Origin: Lota lota
Taxonomy: Eukaryota; Chordata; Actinopteri; Gadiformes; Lotidae
Length of the DNA: 64,000 nucleotides
Reading direction: 5' to 3'
Assembly (NCBI GenBank): GCA_026745465.1
Contig: JACYXH010000506.1
Span: forward strand, 62,001 to 126,000
Under the pieces are notes generated by a model, which worked only from the letters and a program-made list of their open reading frames with translations, had not been told where the DNA came from and ran no database searches. A program made the translations under genes and the position numbers. Below are positions 23,701 to 33,177 of this stretch, piece by piece. Within the stretch, counting starts at the first letter, position 1, and each line of letters begins with the position of its first letter.

Positions 23701-26534
23701 TGTGTGTTTGCCGCGTGCTCTGTGTGTATTTGTGTTACATAACGCTGCGTGTGCGTGTGCAGGGAAGTTCGCCATGCAGGACCTGGTGAGCCAGCTGCCG
23801 GGCCCCCCCTCCTCCGCCACCAGGGCGGCGCCGCTGTCCGACGGCACGGTGGCTGCGTTGTGCATCACGCTGCACGAGGTCACCAGCCGTAACCAGGGGA
23901 ACGCCCGCGCCCTGGCGCACAGCGGCGGCATCCGGAAGCTGGTCGACCTCAGCAAGGGCCGCGGGAAGAGGTAGGATGGCACTTCCTGCACGGCACGCGG
24001 TCCTCTTCGGGTGTATCACTGGCTGCTGGTGTTGGGGGTGGAGGAGGGGGACGGGGTGGGGGAGGCGGTGGGGGTGGGGGACGATGGGGGCTGTCGTCCT
24101 ACAGAGGGCGCTATAGTGTAGTCGCTTCGAGTCGATTTGCGTCAGCTGGTTTCGGTTCTGTTCGGTGCCATTCATTTAAAAGACAGTCACAGACGGGCCT
24201 GTAGAGCCTGAACCTCAAACGATACGCTAAACCTCTCCTACGTTAAAACACGTAAAATATCAAATGGTTCATAAAAACCTGAATATCTTATCACGATATT
24301 TACAGTTGGGTAATTCAGTGTAGACAGTGTAGAGTGCATCCCTTTGACATTGGTCCAACATTTTAATTTCAAAATGAACTCTGACATTGGATATCCCATT
24401 GATAAAGTACTACACTTTATTGCCCGAAAACATGGAATAACGTGTTCAGGAACGTAATTAAAATCAGGGCTTGATACACCCTTTAACCATAAAGAGGAAC
24501 GCTGACTTTCGTTCGTCACCAGCAGGGGGAGTTGTTTCCCATATTGACGTTGTCACCAGAGTTGTCCTCTCCTGTTGACCCCTGCTGGGCGTGTCCCCTC
24601 CCAGGTACTCCATGAAGGTGGTGAGGGCGGCGTCCCAGGTGCTGAACACACTGTGGCAGTACCGGGAGCTGAGGGGTCTCTACAAACAGGTAAGGGGAGA
24701 ATCACCTCCACAGTGTGAATGAATGAAGGTTGTCGTCCTACAGAGGGCGCTATAGTGTAGTCGCTTCGAGTCGATTAGCGTCAACTGCGTTCGGTTCTTT
24801 TTGGTCCCATTCATTTAAAATACAATCGTGGAGCCTGAACTTCAACTCAAACCACATCAAATAATTACTCCAAAAAAGAAATGAAACATTAAAACAATCT
24901 GTAGCTAGACTACAAGGGGCTGTGCACTTAAAGGGAGAACTCGACCCAGACACCCCTCGTAGATAAGTCTGCGTTGGACGACTCCCCCTCTGGGTTAAAC
25001 CCCGGACGTTGCATGTTAAGCTCTGTCTGGCTGACGGGGTTACCCGGCCACCTGCCGATGACACACCTGTACTCCGTCTGTTGGCATCTGAATTGAAGAG
25101 GCGTCTCCAGGGAGAGCAGCTCTGACCCCCGAATGAAAAAAAAAACAAAGCATTGTTTATGAAATAATGGAGTGAACTTAACTTCTTACATTTAAACGGA
25201 GCACGAGGAATCAGTTGGGTGGAGTAGTGATAGAGTAGATAGCGACACTATTAGTATTTATCTCCGTTTATTTTAAGCGGATGTGAAAGTCTAGCTGAGT
25301 CTATGTAGCAAGCCGTCACCTGACCGCCAAATTGCGTCCACACAGGACGGCTGGAGCTACGCCCATTTCGCCACGCCCGTGTCCGTGCTGGAGCAAGAAC
25401 GCTACCGCGCCCAACCCACCCTGCACATGCCCCCCGCCGTCCAATCAGGTGAGACCCTCCGGAAGGCGATTGGCTGCTGTTGAGTGATGTCATGAGAAGG
25501 CACAATGCAAACTGAGGAAGGGTGGAGTGACCGTCATTGTCATGTCTTGGCATTAGTCAAGTTAGTGATAGTATTTTGTAACCTTTTTATATTTTTATGT
25601 AACTTATATATATATTTGATATACTCTGAGTAATTTCCTAAAGGAGCTGGTAGAGGTTAGGCATCTTGCCCAAGGACACCTAGGTAGGAGATAGTAGAGA
25701 TCGTTATTCTTCTTCTTAATCTTGTCACCACCGGTTAGTTTAAAGCACTCCCAATTCCTTTGGCCTCTTCACAGCAGCGCCGTCGCTGATTCTGTTTTCA
25801 AAGTGCTACTGAAGTATTTGAAAAATGTTCAAAACAAACCAATGATATTACCGTTATTCAAATATTTCGGGCCGGCCCTAGACGTGTTCATATCCCCAAT
25901 TATGTATGTGTGTGTGTCTAACGTCGTTATGTCATGTTTTACACTTTAGGTTCTGAGAATAATCATCTGTATTTTATAGGGACATATTCCTCCCAGTCCG
26001 GAGAGGACCTGCGAATGTCTCAGGTAAGATCCTTCACCTATTAGAATCATAAAAAAACATTCTCCAACATGTTACAATCCACCCGAACAAGCTGCTTCAA
26101 AAACAGCTTCCTCCCCACCGCATTACGGCCACTAAGAACCCTTCCTTCCAGCCAGACACACTTCCATACTAAATGCACTTTTAGCCACATTGTACAAAGT
26201 CCCAATGTGCTGTGGATCTGTGGATGGAAGCATCTGTTGTCTTCTACTGCTCCGGTAGATGTTGTTTTTATGTTGTGCTAATGTACCTGCAAAGAAATGA
26301 AGAATCTTTTGAAAACCTTGCAAACCTCCCTCCCCCTCTCCCCCCCTCTCTCTCTCCCTCTCCCTCCGCCACTCCCCCTCCCCCCAGCTGACGTACCTGT
26401 CGCCCGACGGCTACTCCAGCCACTCCATGCCACCCAAGGCCAACACCACCAGCTACGCTGACTCCTGCTCCACCACCCAGAGACCGTCCCAGGGCACCTT
26501 CAACTACACCGGCTGCCCCGACACCTGGGTGTGA
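20742..26534 (+). CDS. pkp4: Plakophilin-4-like / delta-catenin family, 3' half
   Basis: An armadillo-repeat junction protein that binds cadherin tails. Seven exons join in phase: 20742-20903, 23018-23168, 23763-23970, 24605-24689, 25346-25448, 25980-26023 and 26388-26534 (stop TGA). Diagnostic segments include [97 protein letters not shown] and [20 protein letters not shown]. They fit the last ARM repeats of PKP4 better than CTNND1 or ARVCF. The protein ends DTWV, a class of C-terminal PDZ ligand known for this family. The N-terminal region and first ARM repeats are absent upstream in this window; those exons may lie beyond a very long intron, or the locus may be rearranged. Introns are packed with GT, TCA and 41-bp arrays. 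Confidence 0.8.
20912..21172. repeat. (TCA)n/CATCCCCC imperfect trinucleotide array
   Basis: An ATC/TCA array with CATCCCC and AAGATTA interruptions, in the intron after the first pkp4-like exon. Confidence 0.9.
21890..22462. repeat. 41-bp minisatellite, about 14 copies
   Basis: The unit is GGAACCATGTGATCTCACCC followed by TCACAGTGTTAAGGTTTTTGT, repeated head to tail with almost no divergence (one A/C variant near 22094). It lies in the pkp4-like intron. Confidence 0.95.
22556..23010. repeat. (TG)n-TTCTTGTTCTT compound microsatellite
   Basis: About 450 bp of TGTGTGTGTTCTTGTTCTTTG units running up to the acceptor of the pkp4-like exon at 23018. It supplies that exon's pyrimidine/TG-rich tract. 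Confidence 0.93.
23171..23345. repeat. (CA)n microsatellite with GGACA/GAGAACA
   Basis: CA tracts with GGACAC and GAGAACAC interruptions, starting directly at the donor of the exon ending at 23168. Confidence 0.92.
24085..24180 (+). repeat. About 95-bp dispersed repeat, copy 1
   Basis: GTCGTCCTACAGAGGGCGCT and the following bases through CCATTCATTTAAAA recur at 24730-24825. The two copies flank the pkp4-like exon 24605-24689. Confidence 0.85.
24730..24825 (+). repeat. About 95-bp dispersed repeat, copy 2
   Basis: Direct copy of 24085-24180 with about 10% differences. Homology continues weakly into GAGCCTGAACTTCAA. Confidence 0.85.
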
Positions 26535-26698
26535 AACGAGGGACCAAGGAGTGGGACGTCTCGAACATCTTTTTATTTCAAAAAATAATTCTTCACTTCT
26601 AATCACTCTCTCTCTCATACTATTAATCATAAGTCATCATGTCGAACATTACAGATGGCCATCCCTGTGTGTGTGTGTGTGTGTGTGTTAGATTTTAG

Positions 26699-26779
26699 CT
26701 CATGCGTCTGTGCTGGCAGTTGGACCCCGAGATGCGTCCGTCCTTCCCGGACATCGTCCGCATGGTGACGGAGTGCTGA
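26699..26779 (+). CDS. Orphan exon: receptor tyrosine kinase C-lobe end
   Basis: A 27-codon open segment follows a TG tract ending GATTTTAG and ends at TGA. It encodes LMRLCWQLDPEMRPSFPDIV and six further residues. LMR.CWQ..P.MRP.F..I is the last helix motif of insulin/IGF1-receptor-type tyrosine kinases. An AATAAA lies about 110 bp after the stop (26887-26892). No other kinase exon is seen on this strand, so this is a 3' terminal exon without its gene, a relic, or an alternative terminal exon captured here. Confidence 0.5.
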   Translation, partial: LMRLCWQLDPEMRPSFPDIVRMVTEC

Positions 26780-26886
26780 GTGACATGCTGAGTCTGTTCA
26801 GAGTCTGTTCTGAGGCTGAGTCTGACAGAGGTTTTTATGTTTTTTTAGATAAATATATATGTCATAAAAGTATAAACTGTTTGGTG

Positions 26887-26892
26887 AATAAA
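26887..26892 (+). terminator. AATAAA polyadenylation signal
   Basis: A canonical hexamer 108 bp after the stop of the orphan kinase-tail exon and about 350 bp after the pkp4-like stop. It could serve either transcript. Confidence 0.5.
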
Positions 26893-27179
26893 AATGTGTG
26901 CAAAACTGTGTGAATTATCTGTTTTCTTTTAATAGCCCTACAACTCTTAATAGCTCTACAACTCTTTTAATATAATAATCTACAACTCTTGCGTACTACG
27001 GATTGACGGAAGTAAAGCTTACAATAAGCTAAGCTTTTCGCCCTGCACTTATGTTTATTACTTATGTAAAAAATGTACGGGAGGACAAACAGAGTTCAGA
27101 AATGGAGGGGGTCGACATTTAATGGGACCCCTTTGTTACAAAAGTTGGCCTATAGGTGGCACCACTTAAACATACAGTG

Positions 27180-27418
27180 CTCTCCTCTCCACTCCATTCC
27201 TCTCCTCTCCTGCTCTCTCCTCTCCTCTCCTGCTCTCTCCTCTCCTGCTCTCTCCTCTCCACTCCTCTCCACTCCTCTCCTCTCCCCACCTCCCCTCTCC
27301 TCGTCTCTCGTCTCTCCTCTCCACTCCTCTCCTCTCCTGCTCTCTCCTCTCCTGCTCTCCCCTCTTCTCTCCTGCTCTCTCCTCTCCTCTCCCCTCCCCT
27401 CTCCTCTCTTCTCGGCTT
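27180..27418. repeat. (CTCTC/CTCCT)n polypyrimidine array
   Basis: About 240 bp of TCTCCTCTCCTGCTC-like units, almost pure C/T on the + strand. Confidence 0.93.
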
Positions 27419-28087
27419 CTTTTAGAACCATTCAGCAGGATCGATGGCACTACTACTAATATAATATATTAACAATTTATATATTTACATCCATTTGAAC
27501 CTCCTTCAGCGTATGACCCTACAGGAGGACTTAGACTATACATTTATTTTGATGAGTTCTCATTTTCAATGTTATCATTCAAATTAAGTAATACTACTAC
27601 TACTAATATAATGTAATATAATATAATAATATAAAAATAAAAACACTTAATGTAAATCGTTTAACCAGACTCACCACCCTAGCCTACCCAGAATGCCGAT
27701 GTGTGATGAATAACCTGTAATGTTATAGTCTTGAGCAGCGTTCCAGTTGTATTGGTGGTTTGTTGATGCACAAAGGAAAGATGCAGTAAAGCGATGGACG
27801 GGGCTATTCGGCCTTCCCCAGACATGTCAAGGGGAACAGCGCTTGGTGAACGCTTGAATATACAGCCGATTGGGATAAAACACGTTAAGTACGTTTAAAA
27901 TAAATCAGTCAAAACCTAAACCACACATCCGACTACATGCCTTGTAGACTCCTAACCACGCAATGCCTTCCTGTATTCAAAAGTGGTTTTATAAACGTCT
28001 AGCTACATTTGGTGGAATAAGATCCAATCCCTATTACAGGCGACGGTTCACATTTAAAATGTGCCCAACATCTATATTTTAATGTAT
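27419..28087. other. No gene seen
   Basis: AT-rich flank to the retrotransposon. No exon, RNA gene or array recognised. Confidence 0.4.
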
Positions 28088-28307
28088 TGTAGCAACCCTG
28101 TTTATATGTGTTCACGCACCACACAGGTTGTTTTGATTAACTCTCTTTATTTTATCGCGGGCACACGTTTCGAACTCTGTAACACACGAACATGAACTTC
28201 CCCACCCTGTAACCCGGATATACAACTCTTAGGCCCGCCCCCTTCTCCTGAACACCCAATCAGAACATCAACACAATATAGACAAACATGCACTCAGAAC
28301 CGTTACA
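28088..28307 (-). repeat. 3' LTR of gypsy element
   Basis: On the element strand it starts TGTAACGGTTCTGAG and ends GGGTTGCTACA. It matches 33178-33397 except for T/C in GACAAACAYGCACTC. The pol stop codon TAA is formed by bases 3-5 of this LTR (28305-28303). Confidence 0.95.
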
Positions 28308-31300
28308 CTGCACCCCCCCGAGAAAGTCCCTCGACCCCGAGGGGGCAAACAAAGTCATCAAACCGGCGGGGAGCCCGACTCCGCCTCCGCGGCCGCCGCC
28401 CCAGCTGTGGGGCGGCCGAACTGTCTGGAGAGGTCGGGTTCCTCTCTGGTGTGACAGCAGAGGGCTGGGAGGGGGTAGGGGAAGGGGGCTCGGAGTCCGG
28501 TGCGAGGGAAGCCCCACCCCTGTAAGGGGCGAGCCTGTCCCTGTGCAGTGCCACTTTTCTGCCTCTAGGTGGCAGTTGCACTCGGTAAACCACCTCCCCC
28601 ATCCTTTCTACCACCCTACAGGGGCCCACCCAGTGGCAGTCCAACTTAGGGCACCGTCCCTTCTTCCTGCGGGGGCTGTACACCCACACCAGCTCCCCAG
28701 CCCGAAAGTCCCGCCCCTTGGACTTCACATCATAATTCCTCTTCTGTCTGATGCCAGCCCTCTCCAGCTGATCCCGTGCGAAGGCGTGTGCAGACTCCAG
28801 GCGGTCCTGGAGCCTCCTGGCATACTCTCTCCCAGGGGCCACGGCAGGGGTGTCAGGGGGTCTGCCAAATGCCATCTCTGCCGGCGTTCGCAGCTCCCGC
28901 CCCAACATGAGCAGGGCTGGTGTGCAGGATGTGGAGTCCTGTACCGCTGACCTGTAGGCCATCAACACAAGCGGAATGTGGGTGTCCCAGTCACGTTGGT
29001 GTTCAGCTGAGAGGATAGCGAGCTGTTGTGCGAGGGTTCGGTTGAACCTCTCAACAAGTCCATCGCTCTGAGGGTGCAGGGCTGTTGTCCGGGTTTTGTG
29101 CATCCCCAGCCGCGTGCACATGGTGGCAAACACCGTTGACTCAAAATTGCGCCCCTGATCACTGTGAATAACCTCTGGAGCGCCAAACCTTGTGAACATC
29201 CCCTCAACCAGGGCGTCAACAACTGTCTCTGCCTCCTGGTCAGGGAGGGCATAGGCCTCAGGCCATTTCGTGAAATAGTCCATTGCTACAAGTACATAGC
29301 GGTTCCCCTTGTCGGAGCGAGGAAAGGGCCCCATAATGTCTACAGCCACTCTCTCCATCGGTGCCCCTGCTGCCTGCTGCTGTAGCTGAGCGTGAGACTG
29401 GTCTAGGGGGCCTTTGTGTGCGGCGCATGCATCACAGCGGCGACAAAAGTCCTCCACGTCTCTTTTGAACTGTCCCCAATAAAACCCCTGTCTGAGGCGT
29501 CGGAGCGTTTTAGAGACCCCAAAATGTCCCGCCCCCACAGTCCCATGAGCGGTTTTAAGCACTGCCTCCCTAAGTGCCCTGGGAACAACAACCTGCCACC
29601 TCTCCTCTCCGGTGGCCGGCTCCTTCCACGCCCTCTGTAGCACGCCGTCTCTGACACGCAGTGCATCAAACTTAGCCCACAGTCCCTTGATTGCCGGTGG
29701 GCGGCCAGTCACCTCCTCCCAGGAGGGTCGACTCCCCGACTCCACCCACTGCAGTACAGGCTCCAGGTCAACATCCTGAATCTGCTGGGTCCTCCATTCC
29801 GCCACATCTACCACCTCCAGCGCCTGGGAGGTCGGACAGCCCCAGTGCGAGTTGTAGCTCTCCTCCTCACACAGTTCTCTTTCACGTGCCTCCCTCCGGT
29901 CGCAATGGCGGCAACCGCCAGATGCACAGGGCCGGCGAGACAGGGCGTCCGCGTTAGTGTGGCGGGCCCCGGCTCTGTGCACGACTGTGAAGGAGTACGA
30001 CTGGAGTTCTTCCAACCAGCGGGCGATCTGTCCCTCCGGCTCCCTGAAGGACATCAACCACTGGAGGGCGGCGTGGTCAGTTCTGACAGTGAAGGCCCGG
30101 CCGCACAGGTAGTACTTGAAATGTCTTATCGCCATCACGACAGCGAGCAACTCTCGCCGCGTGACGCAATAGCGCTGCTCAGCTTTGTTAAAGGACTTGC
30201 TGTAATACGCCACCACTCTCTCTCCATCTGGCCCTACCTGAGCCAAGACAGCGCCCATGCCAACATTGCTGGCATCTGTGTCGACCACAAATGGTAGGAT
30301 GGGGTCGGGTGCGGCCAGGATAGGGGCTGTTATCAGCGCCTCTTGTAGAGAGGTGAAGGCCTGTTGACAGTCCTCTGTCCATGAAAAGTCAGTATCTTTC
30401 TGTAGAAGGCGATACAGAGGGGCGGCTGTGCAGGAGAAACCACGCACAAACTTCCTGTAGTAAGAAGCAAGTCCCAGGAAGCTCCTCAGCTGCGCCTGGT
30501 CGGCAGGTGTTGGCCAGTCTTTCACTGCCTGTATCTTCTCCTCGACAGTCCCAACGCCCTCACCGCCAACCTTGTGTCCTAGAAATATCACCTCCCTCCT
30601 CAAAAAGTGACACTTGTCTGGGTGTAACTTGAGGCCAGCCGCCATCACCCTCTGGAGCACCTTCCGCAGTGCTCCAAGGGCCGCCTGGAACGAGCTTCCA
30701 TGGACCAGGATATCATCCAGGTACACAAGACATTCCCGCCTAGGAATGTCGGCTAGCACCCTGTCCATCAGGCGCTCGAACGTGGCGGGGGCGTTGCACA
30801 GACCAAAGCTGAGGACACGGAACTGCCACAGACCCCCACCTGCATAGAAGGCCGTTTTTGGGCGAGCCTCTGGGGAGAGGGGCACCTGCCAGTACCCACT
30901 CCGCAGGTCCAGCAAGGAGAACCATGTCGAACCCGCCACCAGGTCCAAAGACTCATCAATCCGAGGGAGGGGGTAGGAGTCTGTCTTGGTCACGCCGTTG
31001 AGGGGCCTGTAGTCCACGCAGAACCTCCATCTGGAACTGCTCTTTTTGGGGACCATGACCACTGCTGCAGCCCACGGGCTCTCTGATGGTTCGACAATCC
31101 CAGCCTTCTGCATCTGCTCCAGCGCCTTGTCTGCAGCCTCTTGTCGGGCCAGGGGAAGACGCCGGGGACGCATTTTGATCGGTTGTGCGTCACCGGTGTC
31201 TATCTCGTGCTGAACCAGGTGCGTCAGGCCTACCTCCTCCTCATTGAGGGCAAACAGGTCCTTGAACTCTATCAGTACCTGCCACAGCTGCATCTGCTGC

Positions 31301-31695
31301 TGGTCGGTCAGCCCCTCACTGTTCTGTCTCCAGATCTCCCTCACCACGGACAGCCGGTCTGCTATTCCCTCTGTGGCCGGGGAGATGGGATGGTCGCTCT
31401 CCTCCCTCGCAGGGATCTGAAAGGGGCTTGGGGTTGGAGCGGTGGTGGCATACGGGTGGGCATGCGGAGGAGGGTTGGTACTGCGCGTTTCATGTGGTTC
31501 TAAGGTGCTAACAGGCCGTAGGTGCGGCACACTGGGTTGTGGGGGTGGGACTATGTTGACCTTAGGGCCCCTAGGCAAACTAAGTGTGTTGTCACTCAGA
31601 TCTATGAGGCAGCCCGCACTTCTCAAAAAGTCCACACCTATTATACAGGGGTCTTGCACCTCAGCTACCCATACCTCAAAGCTCACAGATACCCC
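28303..31695 (-). CDS. Gypsy pol: RT, RNase H, integrase
   Basis: An uninterrupted frame of about 1,127 codons. Numbering from the GTG at 31686, reverse transcriptase has FCVDYRPLNG (about 222), FSLLD (260) and YLDD (322-325). RNase H has DTDAS (469-473), RRELLAV and RTDHAAL. Integrase has an H714/H721/C748/C751 zinc site, then the D783, D843 (HSDQG) and E879 (GLVERF) catalytic triad with 35 residues between the last two. A GPY/F-like module (HWVGPCRVVE) follows. RT-RNaseH-integrase order places it in Ty3/gypsy (Metaviridae). No chromodomain is recognised at the C-terminus. The intact frame and near-identical LTRs suggest recent activity. Translation likely depends on frameshifting from the protease frame, because TAA closes this frame just upstream. 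Confidence 0.93.
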   Translation of the reverse strand, partial: GVSVSFEVWVAEVQDPCIIGVDFLRSAGCLIDLSDNTLSLPRGPKVNIVPPPQPSVPHLRPVSTLEPHETRSTNPPPHAHPYATTAPTPSPFQIPAREESDHPISPATEGIADRLSVVREIWRQNSEGLTDQQQMQLWQVLIEFKDLFALNEEEVGLTHLVQHEIDTGDAQPIKMRPRRLPLARQEAADKALEQMQKAGIVEPSESPWAAAVVMVPKKSSSRWRFCVDYRPLNGVTKTDSYPLPRIDESLDLVAGSTWFSLLDLRSGYWQVPLSPEARPKTAFYAGGGLWQFRVLSFGLCNAPATFERLMDRVLADIPRRECLVYLDDILVHGSSFQAALGALRKVLQRVMAAGLKLHPDKCHFLRREVIFLGHKVGGEGVGTVEEKIQAVKDWPTPADQAQLRSFLGLASYYRKFVRGFSCTAAPLYRLLQKDTDFSWTEDCQQAFTSLQEALITAPILAAPDPILPFVVDTDASNVGMGAVLAQVGPDGERVVAYYSKSFNKAEQRYCVTRRELLAVVMAIRHFKYYLCGRAFTVRTDHAALQWLMSFREPEGQIARWLEELQSYSFTVVHRAGARHTNADALSRRPCASGGCRHCDRREARERELCEEESYNSHWGCPTSQALEVVDVAEWRTQQIQDVDLEPVLQWVESGSRPSWEEVTGRPPAIKGLWAKFDALRVRDGVLQRAWKEPATGEERWQVVVPRALREAVLKTAHGTVGAGHFGVSKTLRRLRQGFYWGQFKRDVEDFCRRCDACAAHKGPLDQSHAQLQQQAAGAPMERVAVDIMGPFPRSDKGNRYVLVAMDYFTKWPEAYALPDQEAETVVDALVEGMFTRFGAPEVIHSDQGRNFESTVFATMCTRLGMHKTRTTALHPQSDGLVERFNRTLAQQLAILSAEHQRDWDTHIPLVLMAYRSAVQDSTSCTPALLMLGRELRTPAEMAFGRPPDTPAVAPGREYARRLQDRLESAHAFARDQLERAGIRQKRNYDVKSKGRDFRAGELVWVYSPRRKKGRCPKLDCHWVGPCRVVERMGEVVYRVQLPPRGRKVALHRDRLAPYRGGASLAPDSEPPSPTPSQPSAVTPERNPTSPDSSAAPQLGRRPRRRSRAPRRFDDFVCPLGVEGLSRGGAV

Positions 31696-32072
31696 CCCAA
31701 TTTAAGGCTAACCTTTGCCCTACCTCTCATGGGGGCTAAATCCCCGGTAACCGTCCGTAGCTGTACTGAGGTCTTTCGTACTACTGTACTGCTTGGGAGA
31801 ATGTCGGGCCTGACTAGTGTTGCAGTGGAGCCCGTATCCACTAGTGCCGTGCATGCAACCCCCTCCACTGTGATAGGGACATGGCAAAAGCCCCCAGCAC
31901 AGGTCCAACCCACCGCAACCACTGGGCCCACGGCGTCGTCTGCTTCTGGGGGGAGTGAAGCCCTGTTCCCCCGGCTGTGCTGTTGGGCTTCTCCGCTGGG
32001 GGTCGATGCTGGTCGGGTAACCATGTCAGGGGTCCGTATCTTCCCGTTTATACAGACCCCCGGTAGTTTCCC
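31683..32072 (-). CDS. Gypsy aspartic protease frame
   Basis: Open in the -1 frame relative to gag. It carries ALVDTGSTATLV, the retropepsin active site, and stops at TGA (31685-31683). The C-terminal protease motif (IIGVDFLRSAG) lies in the next -1 frame, at the start of pol. The protease domain is therefore completed only by a second frame change at the G7 run 31698-31692. The open frame extends further upstream (to 32228), but that part overlaps gag. Whether the second break is programmed or a one-base loss in the run is undecided. Confidence 0.75.
   Translation of the reverse strand, partial: GKLPGVCINGKIRTPDMVTRPASTPSGEAQQHSRGNRASLPPEADDAVGPVVAVGWTCAGGFCHVPITVEGVACTALVDTGSTATLVRPDILPSSTVVRKTSVQLRTVTGDLAPMRGRAKVSLKLGGYL
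31692..31698 (-). promoter_or_regulatory. Candidate -1 frameshift site GGGGGGG (pro/pol)
   Basis: On the element strand the protease codons read TTG GGG GGG TAT, so G GGG GGG is in X XXY YYZ phase, 7 nt before the protease stop. Slippage by -1 enters the pol frame. A one-base contraction of a G8 run would give the same picture. Confidence 0.4.
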
Positions 32073-33064
32073 TGGGCTCCAGAAAACGTGGGGCACTGAC
32101 GGCGTAGATGGCCAGGTTGGCCACACCCCCAGCAGACCATGGCGCGGCGCCGAGGTGGTGTAGGCAGGCAATCGCGAGTGGGCTGGAGGGTGGCAGCACG
32201 GATCAGTTCCGTCAGGTCCGTGACCCACGCTGGCTTTACTTCCGCAGCATTCTCCTCAACAGCAGTTTTCGACACTGGAACCACACCAAGCAACCGGCAG
32301 TCCGGCAGCACCGCTCCCACAGCTTCCCTCTCCAGGGCCAGTTCCAGCGCGTCCTGTACGGTCTGGGGGTGTGCTAGTTGTGTCTGCACACGTAGCTCCC
32401 TGGGCAAAAGCGCTTGAATGAACTGGTCTCTGGCCAGCTCACTCTGGACCGGCGGCGGCATGTGTGCGTAGGCCCGCCTAGCGAGGCATTCAATGTCATT
32501 AGCCAGCGTGCGAAGTGGCTCACCCGGTTGCCTGCGCCTATTGCACAATTCAGACCTAAGCACGCCTGGTTGCGAACACTGTCCAAAACGTCTCTGCAGG
32601 GCTCCGGTCAAAGCCTCATAGTCCTGTCTCTCTTCAGGGCTAAGTACGAGGAGGCATGAGAGCGCATCCTCCGTCAGGCATAATGCCAGCTGCAGGGCTT
32701 TAACCTCCCTAGACCAGCCCGTAGCCTGTGCTAATAGTTCAAATTGCGCTTGAAACGCTTCCCAGTTTGATTTACCGGAGTATTTCGGAGTCTTCACGTT
32801 GAAAGCAGTGCTGCGTGCGCCGGCATCTCTGTCACCGCTTGTCTCCTCCCACCGCGATGCTGTTGCGGCGTCACCGCGACGTGTTTCACCGGGGCCGAAC
32901 CTCGCTTCAGCTGCTAGCCTCCTCGTGGACTCACTCACGGTGTACCTCTCCTCCATCACCCGGCGGAGTTCTCGTGCGTGGTCCCGCGGCAATCCGTATG
33001 CCCCCAGGGACTCATCGTCAGGATCCTCCTTCTTTATCACTGGCTTTGTACCGGACGCCATCAT
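32048..33064 (-). CDS. Gypsy gag (capsid/nucleocapsid)
   Basis: 338 codons. The acidic N-terminus is followed by an Arg-rich helical capsid-like region, and there is a CCHC zinc knuckle CWGCGQPGHLRRQC at about residues 311-324. It packages the element RNA. The frame stops at TAA (32050-32048). Just before this, GGGAAAC (32072-32066) sits in the phase expected for -1 frameshifting into the protease frame. Confidence 0.88.
   Translation of the reverse strand: MMASGTKPVIKKEDPDDESLGAYGLPRDHARELRRVMEERYTVSESTRRLAAEARFGPGETRRGDAATASRWEETSGDRDAGARSTAFNVKTPKYSGKSNWEAFQAQFELLAQATGWSREVKALQLALCLTEDALSCLLVLSPEERQDYEALTGALQRRFGQCSQPGVLRSELCNRRRQPGEPLRTLANDIECLARRAYAHMPPPVQSELARDQFIQALLPRELRVQTQLAHPQTVQDALELALEREAVGAVLPDCRLLGVVPVSKTAVEENAAEVKPAWVTDLTELIRAATLQPTRDCLPTPPRRRAMVCWGCGQPGHLRRQCPTFSGAQGNYRGSV
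32066..32072 (-). promoter_or_regulatory. Candidate -1 frameshift site GGGAAAC (gag/pro)
   Basis: On the element strand the gag codons read CAG GGA AAC, i.e. G GGA AAC in exact X XXY YYZ phase, 16 nt before the gag stop. This heptamer is an established retroviral slippery sequence. Slippage enters the protease frame. I cannot compute the downstream RNA structure. Confidence 0.6.
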
Positions 33065-33177
33065 TATCGTTAGCTCACGCAGCTAGCCACATGCGGTAAT
33101 GCCAGGCGACGGGCAGTGAGTGGGGTAAAGTCACGTCCTTCGTTTCGTCCAGTTGTCGGTTTACTTCTGACACCAAA

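Noticed and set aside
28303..33086. Numerous + strand frames across the retrotransposon
   Set aside because: Antisense shadows of the gag, protease and pol frames.
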